From assembly GCF_026341815.1 (NCBI RefSeq), contig NZ_JAPENX010000001.1, positions 3,534,001 through 3,598,000 of the forward strand: 64,000 nt of DNA, in the 5' to 3' direction. Origin of the DNA: Streptomyces sp. NBC_00572. GTDB lineage: Bacteria > Actinomycetota > Actinomycetes > Streptomycetales > Streptomycetaceae. Shown here piece after piece: positions 56,978-64,000 of this stretch (positions are counted from its first letter, which is position 1; each line of letters begins with the position of its first letter). The position numbers were made by a program, and so were the translations under genes. Under the pieces are notes generated by a model. That model worked only from the letters and a program-made list of their open reading frames with translations. It did no database searches and was not told where the DNA came from.

Positions 56978-58165
56978 TCAGAACTGCGGGTCGACGCGGA
57001 TGAAGGTGTTGTCGAAGCCGGCCTTGATGGAGGTGGTGTTGGGCGCGATCTTGAAGTAGGCCGTGAACGTGTAGCTCTGGCCCGCTGTCAGCCCGGACAG
57101 GCGGCGCATGGCGGAGACCGAGACCGTGGTGTCGCTCGCGACGATCGCCGCGTACTCGTCGTTGAGGTCGTTCACGACCGTGGCGCCCTGGGTGAGCTTG
57201 AGCGCCATGAACCCGTAGTGGGTGTTGGCCGACTTCATCCGGGCGCCGAAGGTGACGAGGACGGACTTCGACGGCGGGGCGACGAAGGTGAGCGCGATCG
57301 GGTTGGTGGCGCGGGCGGCCAGCGTCGGGGTGTACGTGGTCGACGTGGTGTCGCCGTAGTCGGTGTTGTCGGCGTAGTACGGGCCGGTCACGACCGGCAC
57401 CCACGCCGTACCGTTCCACCGCTGGAGCTGGCCGCCCACCGTGTCGCGGTACTGGCCGGTGTAGCTGGCGGGAGTGGTGGAGGCGGAGTTCGGGATGATG
57501 CCGCCGAGCGCGGACGGGTACGACACCCAGGCGCCGCCGTCCCAGCGCTGGAGGGCGCCGCCGGAGTCCTGGTACTGACCCGGGTAGGCGCCCGGCAGGA
57601 CCGGGCCCTCGACGGGCAGGATGCCGCCGAGCGCGACGACCGGGGTGCGCAGGTCCTTGAGCGAGGAGGCCCACGGGATGCCGCCGTTGCCCGCGCTGGC
57701 GCCGGCCGGGACGGTCACCTCGTACAGCGGGAGGCTGCGCGGCGGGACCGCCGGGGCCTGCGGGGTCTGCCCCGGGACGCCCTGGATGATCTCGATCTTC
57801 GCCTCGTTGCGGTTCGAGGAGTCGTAGAGGTTGTCGTAGATCTTCACCACGAGCAGGTCGATCCGGCCGTACAGGGCGTCGCCCGGCGCGAAGGTGACCG
57901 CCTCGGACGTCGGCAGGGTCACCGGGTAGACGCCCTGGGAGATCTCGCCCTGGATGACGGCCCGGCCCTCGGAGACGGTCGCGGTCATCGCGGCCGAGCC
58001 GAAGGTCCAGAAGCCGGACAGCCGGTACAGGCCGTCGTAGGAGCCGGGCAGGACGCCGGAGCGGACCTGGACGGGGTTGGTCAGGGTGGTCACGCCGGTC
58101 TGGGTGAGGCGGGTGTCCTCGCGGGTCTGGCCGGTCTCGGCGACCCAGCTGCTGCGCAGGTTCAT
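56978..58165 (-). CDS. Tail fibre-like protein, paralogue 2
   Basis: A 395-residue homologue. It starts NLRSSWVAETGQTREDTRLT, keeps VRSGVLPGSYDGLYRLSGFW and GRAVIQGEISQGVYPVTLP, and has the paired GQYQDSGGALQRWDGGAW and GQYRDTVGGQLQRWNGTAW repeats. The last 130 residues (from about YYADNTDYGDTTSTTYTPTL) differ from both neighbours and resemble a jelly-roll-type beta domain (TFVAPPSKSVLVTFGARM; GQSYTFTAYFKIAP). GGAGAA precedes ATG 58165. A receptor or surface-binding role is inferred. Confidence 0.78.
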   Translation of the reverse strand: MNLRSSWVAETGQTREDTRLTQTGVTTLTNPVQVRSGVLPGSYDGLYRLSGFWTFGSAAMTATVSEGRAVIQGEISQGVYPVTLPTSEAVTFAPGDALYGRIDLLVVKIYDNLYDSSNRNEAKIEIIQGVPGQTPQAPAVPPRSLPLYEVTVPAGASAGNGGIPWASSLKDLRTPVVALGGILPVEGPVLPGAYPGQYQDSGGALQRWDGGAWVSYPSALGGIIPNSASTTPASYTGQYRDTVGGQLQRWNGTAWVPVVTGPYYADNTDYGDTTSTTYTPTLAARATNPIALTFVAPPSKSVLVTFGARMKSANTHYGFMALKLTQGATVVNDLNDEYAAIVASDTTVSVSAMRRLSGLTAGQSYTFTAYFKIAPNTTSIKAGFDNTFIRVDPQF

Positions 58166-58199
58166 GGGGTTTCTCCGTTCGACAGGGAGGGGGTGGGGG

Positions 58200-59390
58200 T
58201 CAGGACTTGATCCACTCGGCGGAGAGGTTGCCGGCGTAGCCCGAGCCGCCGAGGGTCTTCACCGCCACGTCGTGGGTCTGGTAGGCGGCGACCTGGATGA
58301 TGCTTCCGGCGTTGAGCTTGATCAGGCCCTGGCCGCCGACGACCACGGCGCCGGCGCCGGCCGGGGTCAGCCAGGTGCAGCGCGGTACGCCGACGCTGTC
58401 GACGAGGATCCGGGCGCCGCGCATGCCGGCCGAGGAGTCGGGGGCCCAGGCGACGTGGGCGGAGAGGCGCCACCAGCCGGTCCGCGGGACGCGGTAGTAG
58501 GAGCCGCCGGACCAGCCCGCCGCGTCGTCGACGTCGACGGTCTGGAAGCCGAGCGTGTACCACGTGTTGGGTGGGACGGTGGACTGCGCCGTCTGCGAGA
58601 CGCTGAACAGGATCGACGACTTGCCCTCGGCGTACTGCCAGGCCGTGCCGTCCCAGCGCTGCAGCACACCCGCGTTGTCCCGGTACTGACCGACGTAACT
58701 GCCCGTGGTCACCGTGCCGTTGGGGGCGATCCCGCCGATGGGCTTGGCGTACGACACCCAGGTCGTGCCGTCCCAGCGCTGGAGGAGGCCCGAGGCGTCC
58801 CGGTACTGGCCGACGTAGGCGCCCTTGTAGCCGCTGGTGGGCATGATGCCGCCGAGGGCGACGACCGGCCAGTGCATGGTGGTCACATCGGCGGTGCTCC
58901 ACTGGACACCGCCGGTGCCGGCGGACGTGCCCTTGCGCACCAGGACCGTGTACAGCGGGATCGTGCTGCCGGGGCCGCTCGCAGGGGCGGTCGGGGAGGC
59001 CGCGGGGGTGCCCTTGACCAGACGGACCACCGCCTCGGTGGCGCCCGTCCGGTCGTAGGCGTCGTCCACCACGGCCAGCTCGATCAGGTCGATCCGGTCG
59101 TACTGCGGGTCGCCGTCCGCGAGGGTCAGGATCTCCGGCGCGGTCACGGCCACGAGGTAGGCGCCCTGGGCGGTGTCCTTGCCCTGGACGATCGCGCGAC
59201 CGTTGCCGATCGTGCACTGCATGGGCGTCGACGCGGCGAGGACGAAGCCGCCGGGCACGATGCCCGGCCGCGAGCGCAGTGGCGTCTCCTCGGCGCTCTG
59301 CCCGCTGGGGGTGAGCAGAGCGGCGAGGGTCAGACGGGTGTCCTCGCGGGTCTGGCCGGTGGGCTGGAGCCAAGCGGCACGTACGGTCAT
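58200..59390 (-). CDS. Tail fibre-like protein, paralogue 1
   Basis: A 396-residue homologue, first of the three in transcription order. It starts TVRAAWLQPTGQTREDTRLT, with LRSRPGIVPGGFVLAA and GRAIVQGKDTAQGAYLV, and carries the GQYRDASGLLQRWDGTTW and GQYRDNAGVLQRWDGTAW repeats. The C-terminal 140 residues (WYTLGFQTVDVDDAAGWSGG, WWRLSAHVAWAPDSSAG) look like a C1q/TNF-like trimeric beta fold, common in phage and bacteriocin fibre tips; this is a judgement from pattern. It is separated from the distal tail gene by 150 bases containing a strong hairpin. Confidence 0.8.
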   Translation of the reverse strand: MTVRAAWLQPTGQTREDTRLTLAALLTPSGQSAEETPLRSRPGIVPGGFVLAASTPMQCTIGNGRAIVQGKDTAQGAYLVAVTAPEILTLADGDPQYDRIDLIELAVVDDAYDRTGATEAVVRLVKGTPAASPTAPASGPGSTIPLYTVLVRKGTSAGTGGVQWSTADVTTMHWPVVALGGIMPTSGYKGAYVGQYRDASGLLQRWDGTTWVSYAKPIGGIAPNGTVTTGSYVGQYRDNAGVLQRWDGTAWQYAEGKSSILFSVSQTAQSTVPPNTWYTLGFQTVDVDDAAGWSGGSYYRVPRTGWWRLSAHVAWAPDSSAGMRGARILVDSVGVPRCTWLTPAGAGAVVVGGQGLIKLNAGSIIQVAAYQTHDVAVKTLGGSGYAGNLSAEWIKS

Positions 59391-59498
59391 GGGGTCACCT
59401 CTCCGAGAAGGGGGTCGTGGCGTCGGGGGAAGGCCGCGGTCCGGCTGCTCCCGGTCCGGCGGAGGGAACGGTTCGGTTCCGGGGGGAAGGAACGGTTC

Positions 59499-59530
59499 GG
59501 TGACCGGCCACCGTGCGGCGGCCGGTCACC
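59499..59530 (-). terminator. Hairpin between the distal tail gene and the fibre genes
   Basis: GGTGACCGGCC (59499-59509) and GGCCGGTCACC (59520-59530) form a perfect 11-bp stem 14 bases past the distal-tail stop. Next to it the sequence GGAACGGTTCGGT occurs twice (59465-59477 and near 59489). It may separate structural-tail from fibre expression. Confidence 0.55.
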
Positions 59531-59543
59531 GTGCGGGCGCAGG

Positions 59544-60467
59544 TCACCATTCGGCGCTGCGCCAGCGCACCGTCATCAGCGCGTCCTCGGTCGCCTCGTC
59601 GGGCCGGAAGGACAGCTCCGTACGGCCGGGGTCCAGGACGAAGAGCTCCTCCGGGCTGGAGTCGGCCATCGCGGTGTGCAGCCGGGAGGCCGAGTTGTTC
59701 AGCAGGACCGTGCCGGCGCGGGTGTCGATGACGAGCTCGTCGCCGGCCGCCAGATCGATCCCGTACCGCAGTCGCCGCCGGCTGGTCCGCTCGGTGACGG
59801 TCGGCATGGAGCAGGGGCCGCGGAAGACGATCACCGGGTGCGCCGGGGCGGAACCGATGTTCTCGACGACGGCGTCGCCCGTGCTCTTCGCCTGGCCCCA
59901 GGAGAGCGGCCAGATCAGCGGCCAGGTGAGGCCCGACTCCGGCTGCGGGGCGGTGGCGGTGGCGAGCTGCTCGTTGACGACGTACCGGCGCGGGTCGGAG
60001 GCCAGCCACTGGATCGACATGCGCGAGCTGCCCTGGGTGGCGAAGCCCTGGTCCGCGGGAACCACGCGCTGCGCGATCCGGGCGCGCACGGCGAGCATCT
60101 CGCCGTGCAGCCGGACGGTGAGCCAGCGCTCCTCGTCGAGCAGGGCGAGCGACTGTCGCAGGGCGCGGACGGCCTCGGTGGCCTGGTTCCACTCCGGCAT
60201 CAGCACGATCGTGCCGCCGACCTTGCGCGGCTTGGCGTACCGGGAGCCAGGCCAGGCGCCGTGGGAGGTCGGCCGGTCGGCGTCCGAGGAGTCGTACTCG
60301 GGCAGGTCCTCCCAGCCCGACAGGCCGGACTTGTCGACGGCGAACGGGGTGCCGGGCCCGATGAGAAGCCCGGCCCACTGCATCTGCCCGTCCTGGGTGA
60401 TGAGCGAGCCGGGCGCGAGGTCGGCGGTGAAGTTGCTTCCGGCGTAGGGGGTCGTGGTCTCGGCCAT
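59544..60467 (-). CDS. Phage distal tail protein (Dit-like)
   Basis: A 307-residue structural protein that caps the tail tube and holds the tip complex. The N-terminal ring domain (about 30-150) contains MQWAGLLIGPGTPFAVDKSG, GWEDLPEYDSSDADRPTSHG and SRYAKPRKVGGTIVL, a pattern I know from actinophage distal tail proteins, and the C-terminal beta domain includes TVLLNNSASRLHTAMADSSP. The start has GAGGTGA upstream. It follows the tape-measure-like genes, as in siphophages, which supports a non-contractile flexible tail; no sheath-like gene is visible. Confidence 0.83.
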   Translation of the reverse strand: MAETTTPYAGSNFTADLAPGSLITQDGQMQWAGLLIGPGTPFAVDKSGLSGWEDLPEYDSSDADRPTSHGAWPGSRYAKPRKVGGTIVLMPEWNQATEAVRALRQSLALLDEERWLTVRLHGEMLAVRARIAQRVVPADQGFATQGSSRMSIQWLASDPRRYVVNEQLATATAPQPESGLTWPLIWPLSWGQAKSTGDAVVENIGSAPAHPVIVFRGPCSMPTVTERTSRRRLRYGIDLAAGDELVIDTRAGTVLLNNSASRLHTAMADSSPEELFVLDPGRTELSFRPDEATEDALMTVRWRSAEW

Positions 60468-60474
60468 GGGGCCG

Positions 60475-60609
60475 TCACCTCACTTCGGATGGGGCGCGCA
60501 CTTCGGACGGTGTGCCGGGAGTGGCGCGGTCAGGCATGGCCGGGTCGGACGGAGCGCGGTCGGACATGGCGGGGGCAGGGGCGCGGTCGGCCGGGGCGCG
60601 TTCAGGCAT
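60475..60609 (-). CDS. Possible small repetitive peptide between tape-measure-like and distal tail genes
   Basis: A 44-codon frame whose ATG (60609) overlaps the stop of the preceding gene and whose TGA (60475-60477) lies eight bases before the distal-tail ATG. The product is built from repeats of (A)P(A/S)(M)xDRA, rich in proline, alanine, arginine and aspartate, ending PSEVRAPSEVR. It has no recognised family. It may be a translated spacer that couples the flanking genes or simply a repeat-derived open frame. Confidence 0.35.
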   Translation of the reverse strand: MPERAPADRAPAPAMSDRAPSDPAMPDRATPGTPSEVRAPSEVR

Positions 60610-61858
60610 GGGCGGCCGCGAGGAAGAGCAGGTCCTCGGCGGTCGACCGGGGGCCGGCGCCGGGCTCCTCGTGGAAGTCCCGGATGCGGTGCGGCGGGCG
60701 GGGCGTCTCGGTGAGGGCCGGGATGCGGCGGTTCTCCAGCTGCGCGAGCGAGTCGATGCGGTAGTCGTCCGCGGAGCCGGGGGAGACGATGCCGCCCTCG
60801 GCGAGCATGGGGAGCTTGTCGAGTTCGACGCCGAACTTCTTGCCGGTGAGGGGGATCTCGAAGCTCAGCTTGTTGAGCCCGTCGATGATCCAGTTGGCGA
60901 AGGCGATCAGACCGTTGATCGGCCCCTTGACGACGCCGATCACGGCGCTGAGGGCGCCCTTGACCAGGTCGCCGATGCCGCGCATCGCGTTGCTCACGGC
61001 GTCCTTGGCGGTACGGAAGAACCCGGGCACCTTGTCGGTGACCCAGGTGACGACCGGTTGGACGGCGCTCTTGATGCCGCCGATCGTGTTCGAGGCGATG
61101 CCGCGGAGGGCGTTCGTGGCGGAGGAGACGGTGGAGCGGAGCTTGGAGATTCCCTCGATGGCCGCGCCGACGATCTTGAGCGCGGTCTTGAACAGGGTCA
61201 GATAGGCCTTGAAGTAGGTGCCCACGGCTTGGCCGAGGAGCCTCATGATCGGCTGGAGGAACTTCCAGACGGCCTGGAACCCCTTCAGCGCCTGTTGCAT
61301 GCCCTGCTTGATCAGCCGCTGGCCGGTCTCGGAGTTGACCGCGAGTTCGATCAGGTACGCCGCGATGGGCACGATCAGGCCGACGAGGAAGCCGAGCGGG
61401 TTGGCCCGCATGGCGACGTTGACGCCTGTCATGGCGAGGGAGGCGATGGTCATGACGGTGCCGAAGGTGTCCATGAGACCGGTGATGACGTCGGTGATGG
61501 GCAGCAGCGGCAGGAGGATGCCGAGGGCCACGCCCGCGCCGGTGCCGATCTTTCCGGCGGCGGTACGGGCCTTGCCGGCCGCGGTGCCGATCCGCCGGAC
61601 GCCCGCGGGTGCGGTGGACCTGCGGATCCGGCCCATGGCGGTGGAGGCTCCGGAGGCGTTCCCGCCGAGGCTCTTGAGGGCGGTGTCGCTCGTGCGCAGG
61701 ACGGTGGCGAGGCCGCCGATCCCGCCGGTCGCCTGCCGGACGTTCTGGGAGAACCGCCGCAGCGAGCCCCTCGCGTCACCGAGCCCTCGTGACAGGGAGC
61801 TCACCGTCGGGACGACCGCCCGGAAGTTCGGCATGGCGCCCGGGGCCACGGCGCTCAT
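60602..61858 (-). CDS. Tape-measure-like tail protein 2
   Basis: A 418-residue protein. The N-terminus (about 15-70) is a helical, glycine/serine-rich repeat segment (LSRGLGDARGSLRRFSQNVR). The centre has long hydrophobic stretches (about 105-170; VGLIVPIAAYLIELAV) and amphipathic helices (WKFLQPIMRLLGQAVGTYFK). The C-terminus has PMLAEGGIVSPGSADDYRID, a variant of the motif that ends many siphophage tape-measure proteins. ATG 61858 overlaps the stop of the previous gene (ATGA). It is much shorter than a usual tape measure and paralogous in layout to its upstream neighbour. Confidence 0.72.
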   Translation of the reverse strand: MSAVAPGAMPNFRAVVPTVSSLSRGLGDARGSLRRFSQNVRQATGGIGGLATVLRTSDTALKSLGGNASGASTAMGRIRRSTAPAGVRRIGTAAGKARTAAGKIGTGAGVALGILLPLLPITDVITGLMDTFGTVMTIASLAMTGVNVAMRANPLGFLVGLIVPIAAYLIELAVNSETGQRLIKQGMQQALKGFQAVWKFLQPIMRLLGQAVGTYFKAYLTLFKTALKIVGAAIEGISKLRSTVSSATNALRGIASNTIGGIKSAVQPVVTWVTDKVPGFFRTAKDAVSNAMRGIGDLVKGALSAVIGVVKGPINGLIAFANWIIDGLNKLSFEIPLTGKKFGVELDKLPMLAEGGIVSPGSADDYRIDSLAQLENRRIPALTETPRPPHRIRDFHEEPGAGPRSTAEDLLFLAAAHA

Positions 61859-63063
61859 GCGCGTGCTCCACGCGCCTTCACGAGGTACATGAGCGCGTCG
61901 GCGGTCGCGTGCGGGTCACTGTTCCGGGCCGCGTGGTAGTGCTCGATGTGCAGTCCGGCACCGGCGCCCACGGCCTGGTTGCCCTGGGCCGCGCGGGCAC
62001 GGCGTGCGGTCTGGGCGAGGAGCCGGTCCAGCTTGGAGAGCGGGAGGACGGCCTCGGCCTCGCCGGCCTCGGCGAGGATCGCCGGGACACCGCCGTGCCG
62101 GGGCATGACGACACCACCGGTGGCGAGCATCGGGATGGTCGGGATGTTGACGCCGAAGGTCTTGCCTCCGACGACCGGCACCCATCCGGGGACGCTGACC
62201 TTCACCCGGTTCAGGCTGCCGATCATCCCGTTGATCAGGCCGATGACGGCGTTGATCGGGGACTTCACGCCGTCCTTGATGCCGTTGAACGCCCGGGACG
62301 CGATGTCCTTGAGGCCGTTCCAGACGGACGACATCTTGTCCTTGACGGCGGTGAACGCGTTCGGGATCGCGGACTTGATCCAGTTCACCACCGGGGTGAT
62401 GACGGCCTTGATGCCGTTCCAGACCGTGCTGATCACGGTCTTGATGGCCTTCATCACCGTGGTGATGACCGTCTTCCAGATGTTCACGTAGGTCTTGACG
62501 ACGGTCGCGACGGCCTTGACGACGGTGGAGATGGCCTTCTTGATGCCGTTCCAGACCGTCTTGATGAGCGATCCGGCCTTCTGCATGATCGGCCCGATGG
62601 CCTTCATGACGGAGCTGATCACCGTCTTGATGGCGCTGAACGCCTTCTTCAGGACCGTCTGCATCGTCTTCGAGCGCAACGCCATCTCGACGATCGACTC
62701 GATGAGCGGCATGAAGAGTTCGAGCAGCCGGACCAGGAAGTTGCCCTTCATGGACCGGTTGAGCTTGTCCTGGCCCTTGGCCGCCTTGCCGGCGCCGGAC
62801 TCGTACTTGCCGAGCTTGCCGCCGGCCGACTGGGCGGTGTCGCCGGCCTTCTTCATGGCGCGCTCGGCCTGCTCCGAGGCGGTCTTGAGGTTCTTGAGCT
62901 GGGTGCCGGAGCCCTGGGCGTTGGTACGGAGCGTCTTGAGCTGGCCGGATGCCGACTTGCCGGCGTCCCCGACCTTCTTGACCGAGGTGCCGGCGTTGGA
63001 CGCCTGCGTCTTGAGGTTGCCGAGGGCGGTGGACGCGTTCTTCAGGTTTCTGACGAGAGACAT
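61855..63063 (-). CDS. Tape-measure-like tail protein 1
   Basis: A 402-residue protein. Residues 1-105 are a lysine/alanine/glycine-rich coiled region (RNLKNASTALGNLKTQASNA); 110-290 hold repeated helical units such as KTVWNGIKKAIST, STVWNGIKAVIT and SSVWNGLKDIAS. The end has PMLATGGVVMPRHGGVPAIL followed by AEAGEAEAVLPLSKLDRLL, a hallmark of actinophage tape-measure C-termini. The ATG at 63063 has AAAGGAGGT, the best ribosome site in the cluster. If it sets tail length alone, at the usual 0.15 nm per residue, the tail would be only about 60 nm. Confidence 0.8.
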   Translation of the reverse strand: MSLVRNLKNASTALGNLKTQASNAGTSVKKVGDAGKSASGQLKTLRTNAQGSGTQLKNLKTASEQAERAMKKAGDTAQSAGGKLGKYESGAGKAAKGQDKLNRSMKGNFLVRLLELFMPLIESIVEMALRSKTMQTVLKKAFSAIKTVISSVMKAIGPIMQKAGSLIKTVWNGIKKAISTVVKAVATVVKTYVNIWKTVITTVMKAIKTVISTVWNGIKAVITPVVNWIKSAIPNAFTAVKDKMSSVWNGLKDIASRAFNGIKDGVKSPINAVIGLINGMIGSLNRVKVSVPGWVPVVGGKTFGVNIPTIPMLATGGVVMPRHGGVPAILAEAGEAEAVLPLSKLDRLLAQTARRARAAQGNQAVGAGAGLHIEHYHAARNSDPHATADALMYLVKARGARA

Positions 63064-63094
63064 GGATGTACCTCCTTTCGCGGTGGGGTGGGGA

Positions 63095-64000
63095 TCAGGC
63101 GGTGGCGCCGAGTTCGTCGTTGATGCTGCGGACCGTGGCCGCGAAGTCGCGCATCTTCTGCGCGAGGGTCCCGGTGTTGTCGGCGAGCCGCTTCGCGTTG
63201 TCGGCCGCCTGGCCGAGGGTCCCGGCCTTGGGGACCTTGTCGACCTCCAGGCCGTCCATGGCGAGCTTGAGCTTCCCGATGGCCTTGGCGAACGAGGAGG
63301 TCTTCCGGGGGTTCGCGTTCTTCACGGCGCCGTTGATCTTGCCCATGCCGCTGGCGACCAGGGCCATGTTCTGGTGGTCGACTTCCTTGACCGCCAGGGC
63401 GATCTTCTCGACGACGTCCGCCTTCGCGGCCGCGCCCTTCGTCGGCATCTTGCGGAAGTTCGAGACGAACGAGGGGGCGTGGAGGTTGAACTTCGCGAGG
63501 TGCGGGTTCAGCCGTTCGAGCTGACCGCGCAGCTCGTCGAAGTTGGCGTCCGCGGGGATGTCGGCCATGCCGCCGGGGGCGACGCCGTTTCTCTCGGCCT
63601 CGATCTCCGAGAAGTTCCGTCGGCCGAAGCTGCCGTCCGCACGCGGGCCGAACGTCTCGTTGGTGGCGCTCCTGCCGGCGTGCCACTTCTGCAGCTGGAA
63701 GACGATGAAGGCGCCGAGCGCGGTGAGGAGGATGGGGACGATCATGCCGCCGAGGGCGACGAAGGCGGCCCCGACGGCGGCCATGATGCCTTCCTCGGAG
63801 AACTTCTTGATGATCTCGGCCACGGAGCCGAGGCCCAGCTGTTCGAGGACCTGCTCCCAGGGGGCCTTGACGACTTCCTCGGCGACCTTCTCCTGCTCCG
63901 CCTTGAGGTCCTCGATCAGTTTGTTGACGGGTGCCAGCTGCTGCTTCATCCACTCGGTGGTGGGCAGCGAATTGTGGTCGACCTTCGTGAGGTAGTGCCG
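63095..64000 (-). CDS. Tail-cluster protein with central membrane-like segment, 5' end outside window
   Basis: The frame is open to the window edge (at least 301 codons); an internal ATG at 63949 is preceded by 17 more in-frame codons (ending PTTEW), so the true start lies beyond 64000. The visible part has a charged coiled region (APVNKLIEDLKAEQEKVAEE), a hydrophobic stretch (about GGMIVPILLTALGAFIVFQL), then helical alanine/lysine-rich sequence ending TVRSINDELGATA. It may be the N-terminal module of a split tape measure or a separate minor tail protein; no family is recognised with confidence. Confidence 0.6.
   Translation of the reverse strand, partial: RHYLTKVDHNSLPTTEWMKQQLAPVNKLIEDLKAEQEKVAEEVVKAPWEQVLEQLGLGSVAEIIKKFSEEGIMAAVGAAFVALGGMIVPILLTALGAFIVFQLQKWHAGRSATNETFGPRADGSFGRRNFSEIEAERNGVAPGGMADIPADANFDELRGQLERLNPHLAKFNLHAPSFVSNFRKMPTKGAAAKADVVEKIALAVKEVDHQNMALVASGMGKINGAVKNANPRKTSSFAKAIGKLKLAMDGLEVDKVPKAGTLGQAADNAKRLADNTGTLAQKMRDFAATVRSINDELGATA

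Larger units (their letters stand above)
52100..64000 (-). mobile_element. Phage-tail-like locus (partial; prophage tail module or F-type tailocin-like cluster)
   Basis: Thirteen or more minus-strand genes in siphophage late order: tape-measure-like proteins, distal tail protein, three fibre-like paralogues, hub-like minor tail protein, two small tail-associated proteins, amidase, holin and a coiled-coil membrane protein. Junctions are tight (ATGA overlaps, strong ribosome sites). No terminase, portal, capsid, integrase, excisionase or repressor is visible, but the left boundary is the rpoC terminator and the right end runs off the window. No direct-repeat attachment site is evident beside rpoC. 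Codon bias matches the host, consistent with long residence or a host-adapted phage. Confidence 0.7.

Noticed and set aside
52100..64000. A contractile injection system (eCIS or R-type tailocin)
   Set aside because: No sheath, baseplate wedge, spike or ATPase-like gene is visible; the distal tail and tape-measure-like proteins point to a flexible non-contractile tail.

Overview
The window is a high-GC actinobacterial chromosome segment, almost certainly Streptomyces. The evidence is the very strong G/C bias at third codon positions, the frequent GTG (and one TTG) starts with 1-4 base stop/start overlaps, the acidic N-terminal extension of NusG, and the gene order tRNA-Thr / tRNA-Met / rpmG / two MaoC-type dehydratases ... 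tRNA-Trp / secE / nusG / rplKA / lipoprotein / rplJL / rpoBC, which is the actinobacterial version of the ribosome-RNA polymerase locus.

Bases 1-4904 hold the end of an unknown gene and two tandem membrane Ser/Thr kinases, each joined to an extracellular branched-chain amino-acid-binding-protein-like sensor domain. Bases 4920-7902 (minus) are korB and korA, a 2-oxoacid:ferredoxin oxidoreductase. Bases 8205-11853 (minus) hold one LuxR-type response regulator and two closely related histidine kinases. Bases 12044-21881 (plus) are a compact, overlapping ten-gene complex I operon, nuoABCHIJKLMN, without the NADH-input genes nuoEFG and without nuoD. Beside korAB this suggests a proton-pumping module fed by reduced ferredoxin rather than NADH; that link is an inference.

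Bases 21921-27778 are a housekeeping stretch: a zinc-ribbon-tailed MscL, HtpX protease, a YccF-like membrane protein, a protein with a barstar-like C-terminus, an APC permease, the DNA-repair pair alkB/ogt, and yajQ. A tRNA-Tyr gene follows and looks unoccupied; in S. coelicolor/S. lividans tRNA-Tyr is the integration site of the SLP1 element. Next come an NAD(P)-binding protein and an amidohydrolase that has lost several catalytic residues (28100-30039), then tRNA-Thr, tRNA-Met, rpmG and the dehydratase pair. Two small regulator/target units follow, each with a clear inverted-repeat operator (TetR + MFS exporter; divergent TetR / SDR). They are interleaved with murB, adenosine deaminase and an aspartate aminotransferase.

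Bases 38944-52038 are the transcription-translation core: tRNA-Trp, secE, nusG, rplK, rplA, a lipoprotein, rplJ with its leader and attenuator, rplL, rpoB and rpoC, punctuated by strong hairpin terminators.

From 52100 to the window end, convergent to rpoC, lies a minus-strand phage-tail-like locus. In transcription order it has tape-measure-like proteins, a distal tail protein, three tandem paralogous fibre-like proteins, a tail hub-like minor protein, two small tail-associated proteins, an amidase endolysin, a holin and a membrane-anchored coiled-coil protein. No capsid, terminase, portal, integrase or repressor is visible, though the locus runs off the window. It is either the tail end of a prophage or a domesticated flexible-tail (F-type tailocin-like) particle. 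It is the most unusual part of the window.
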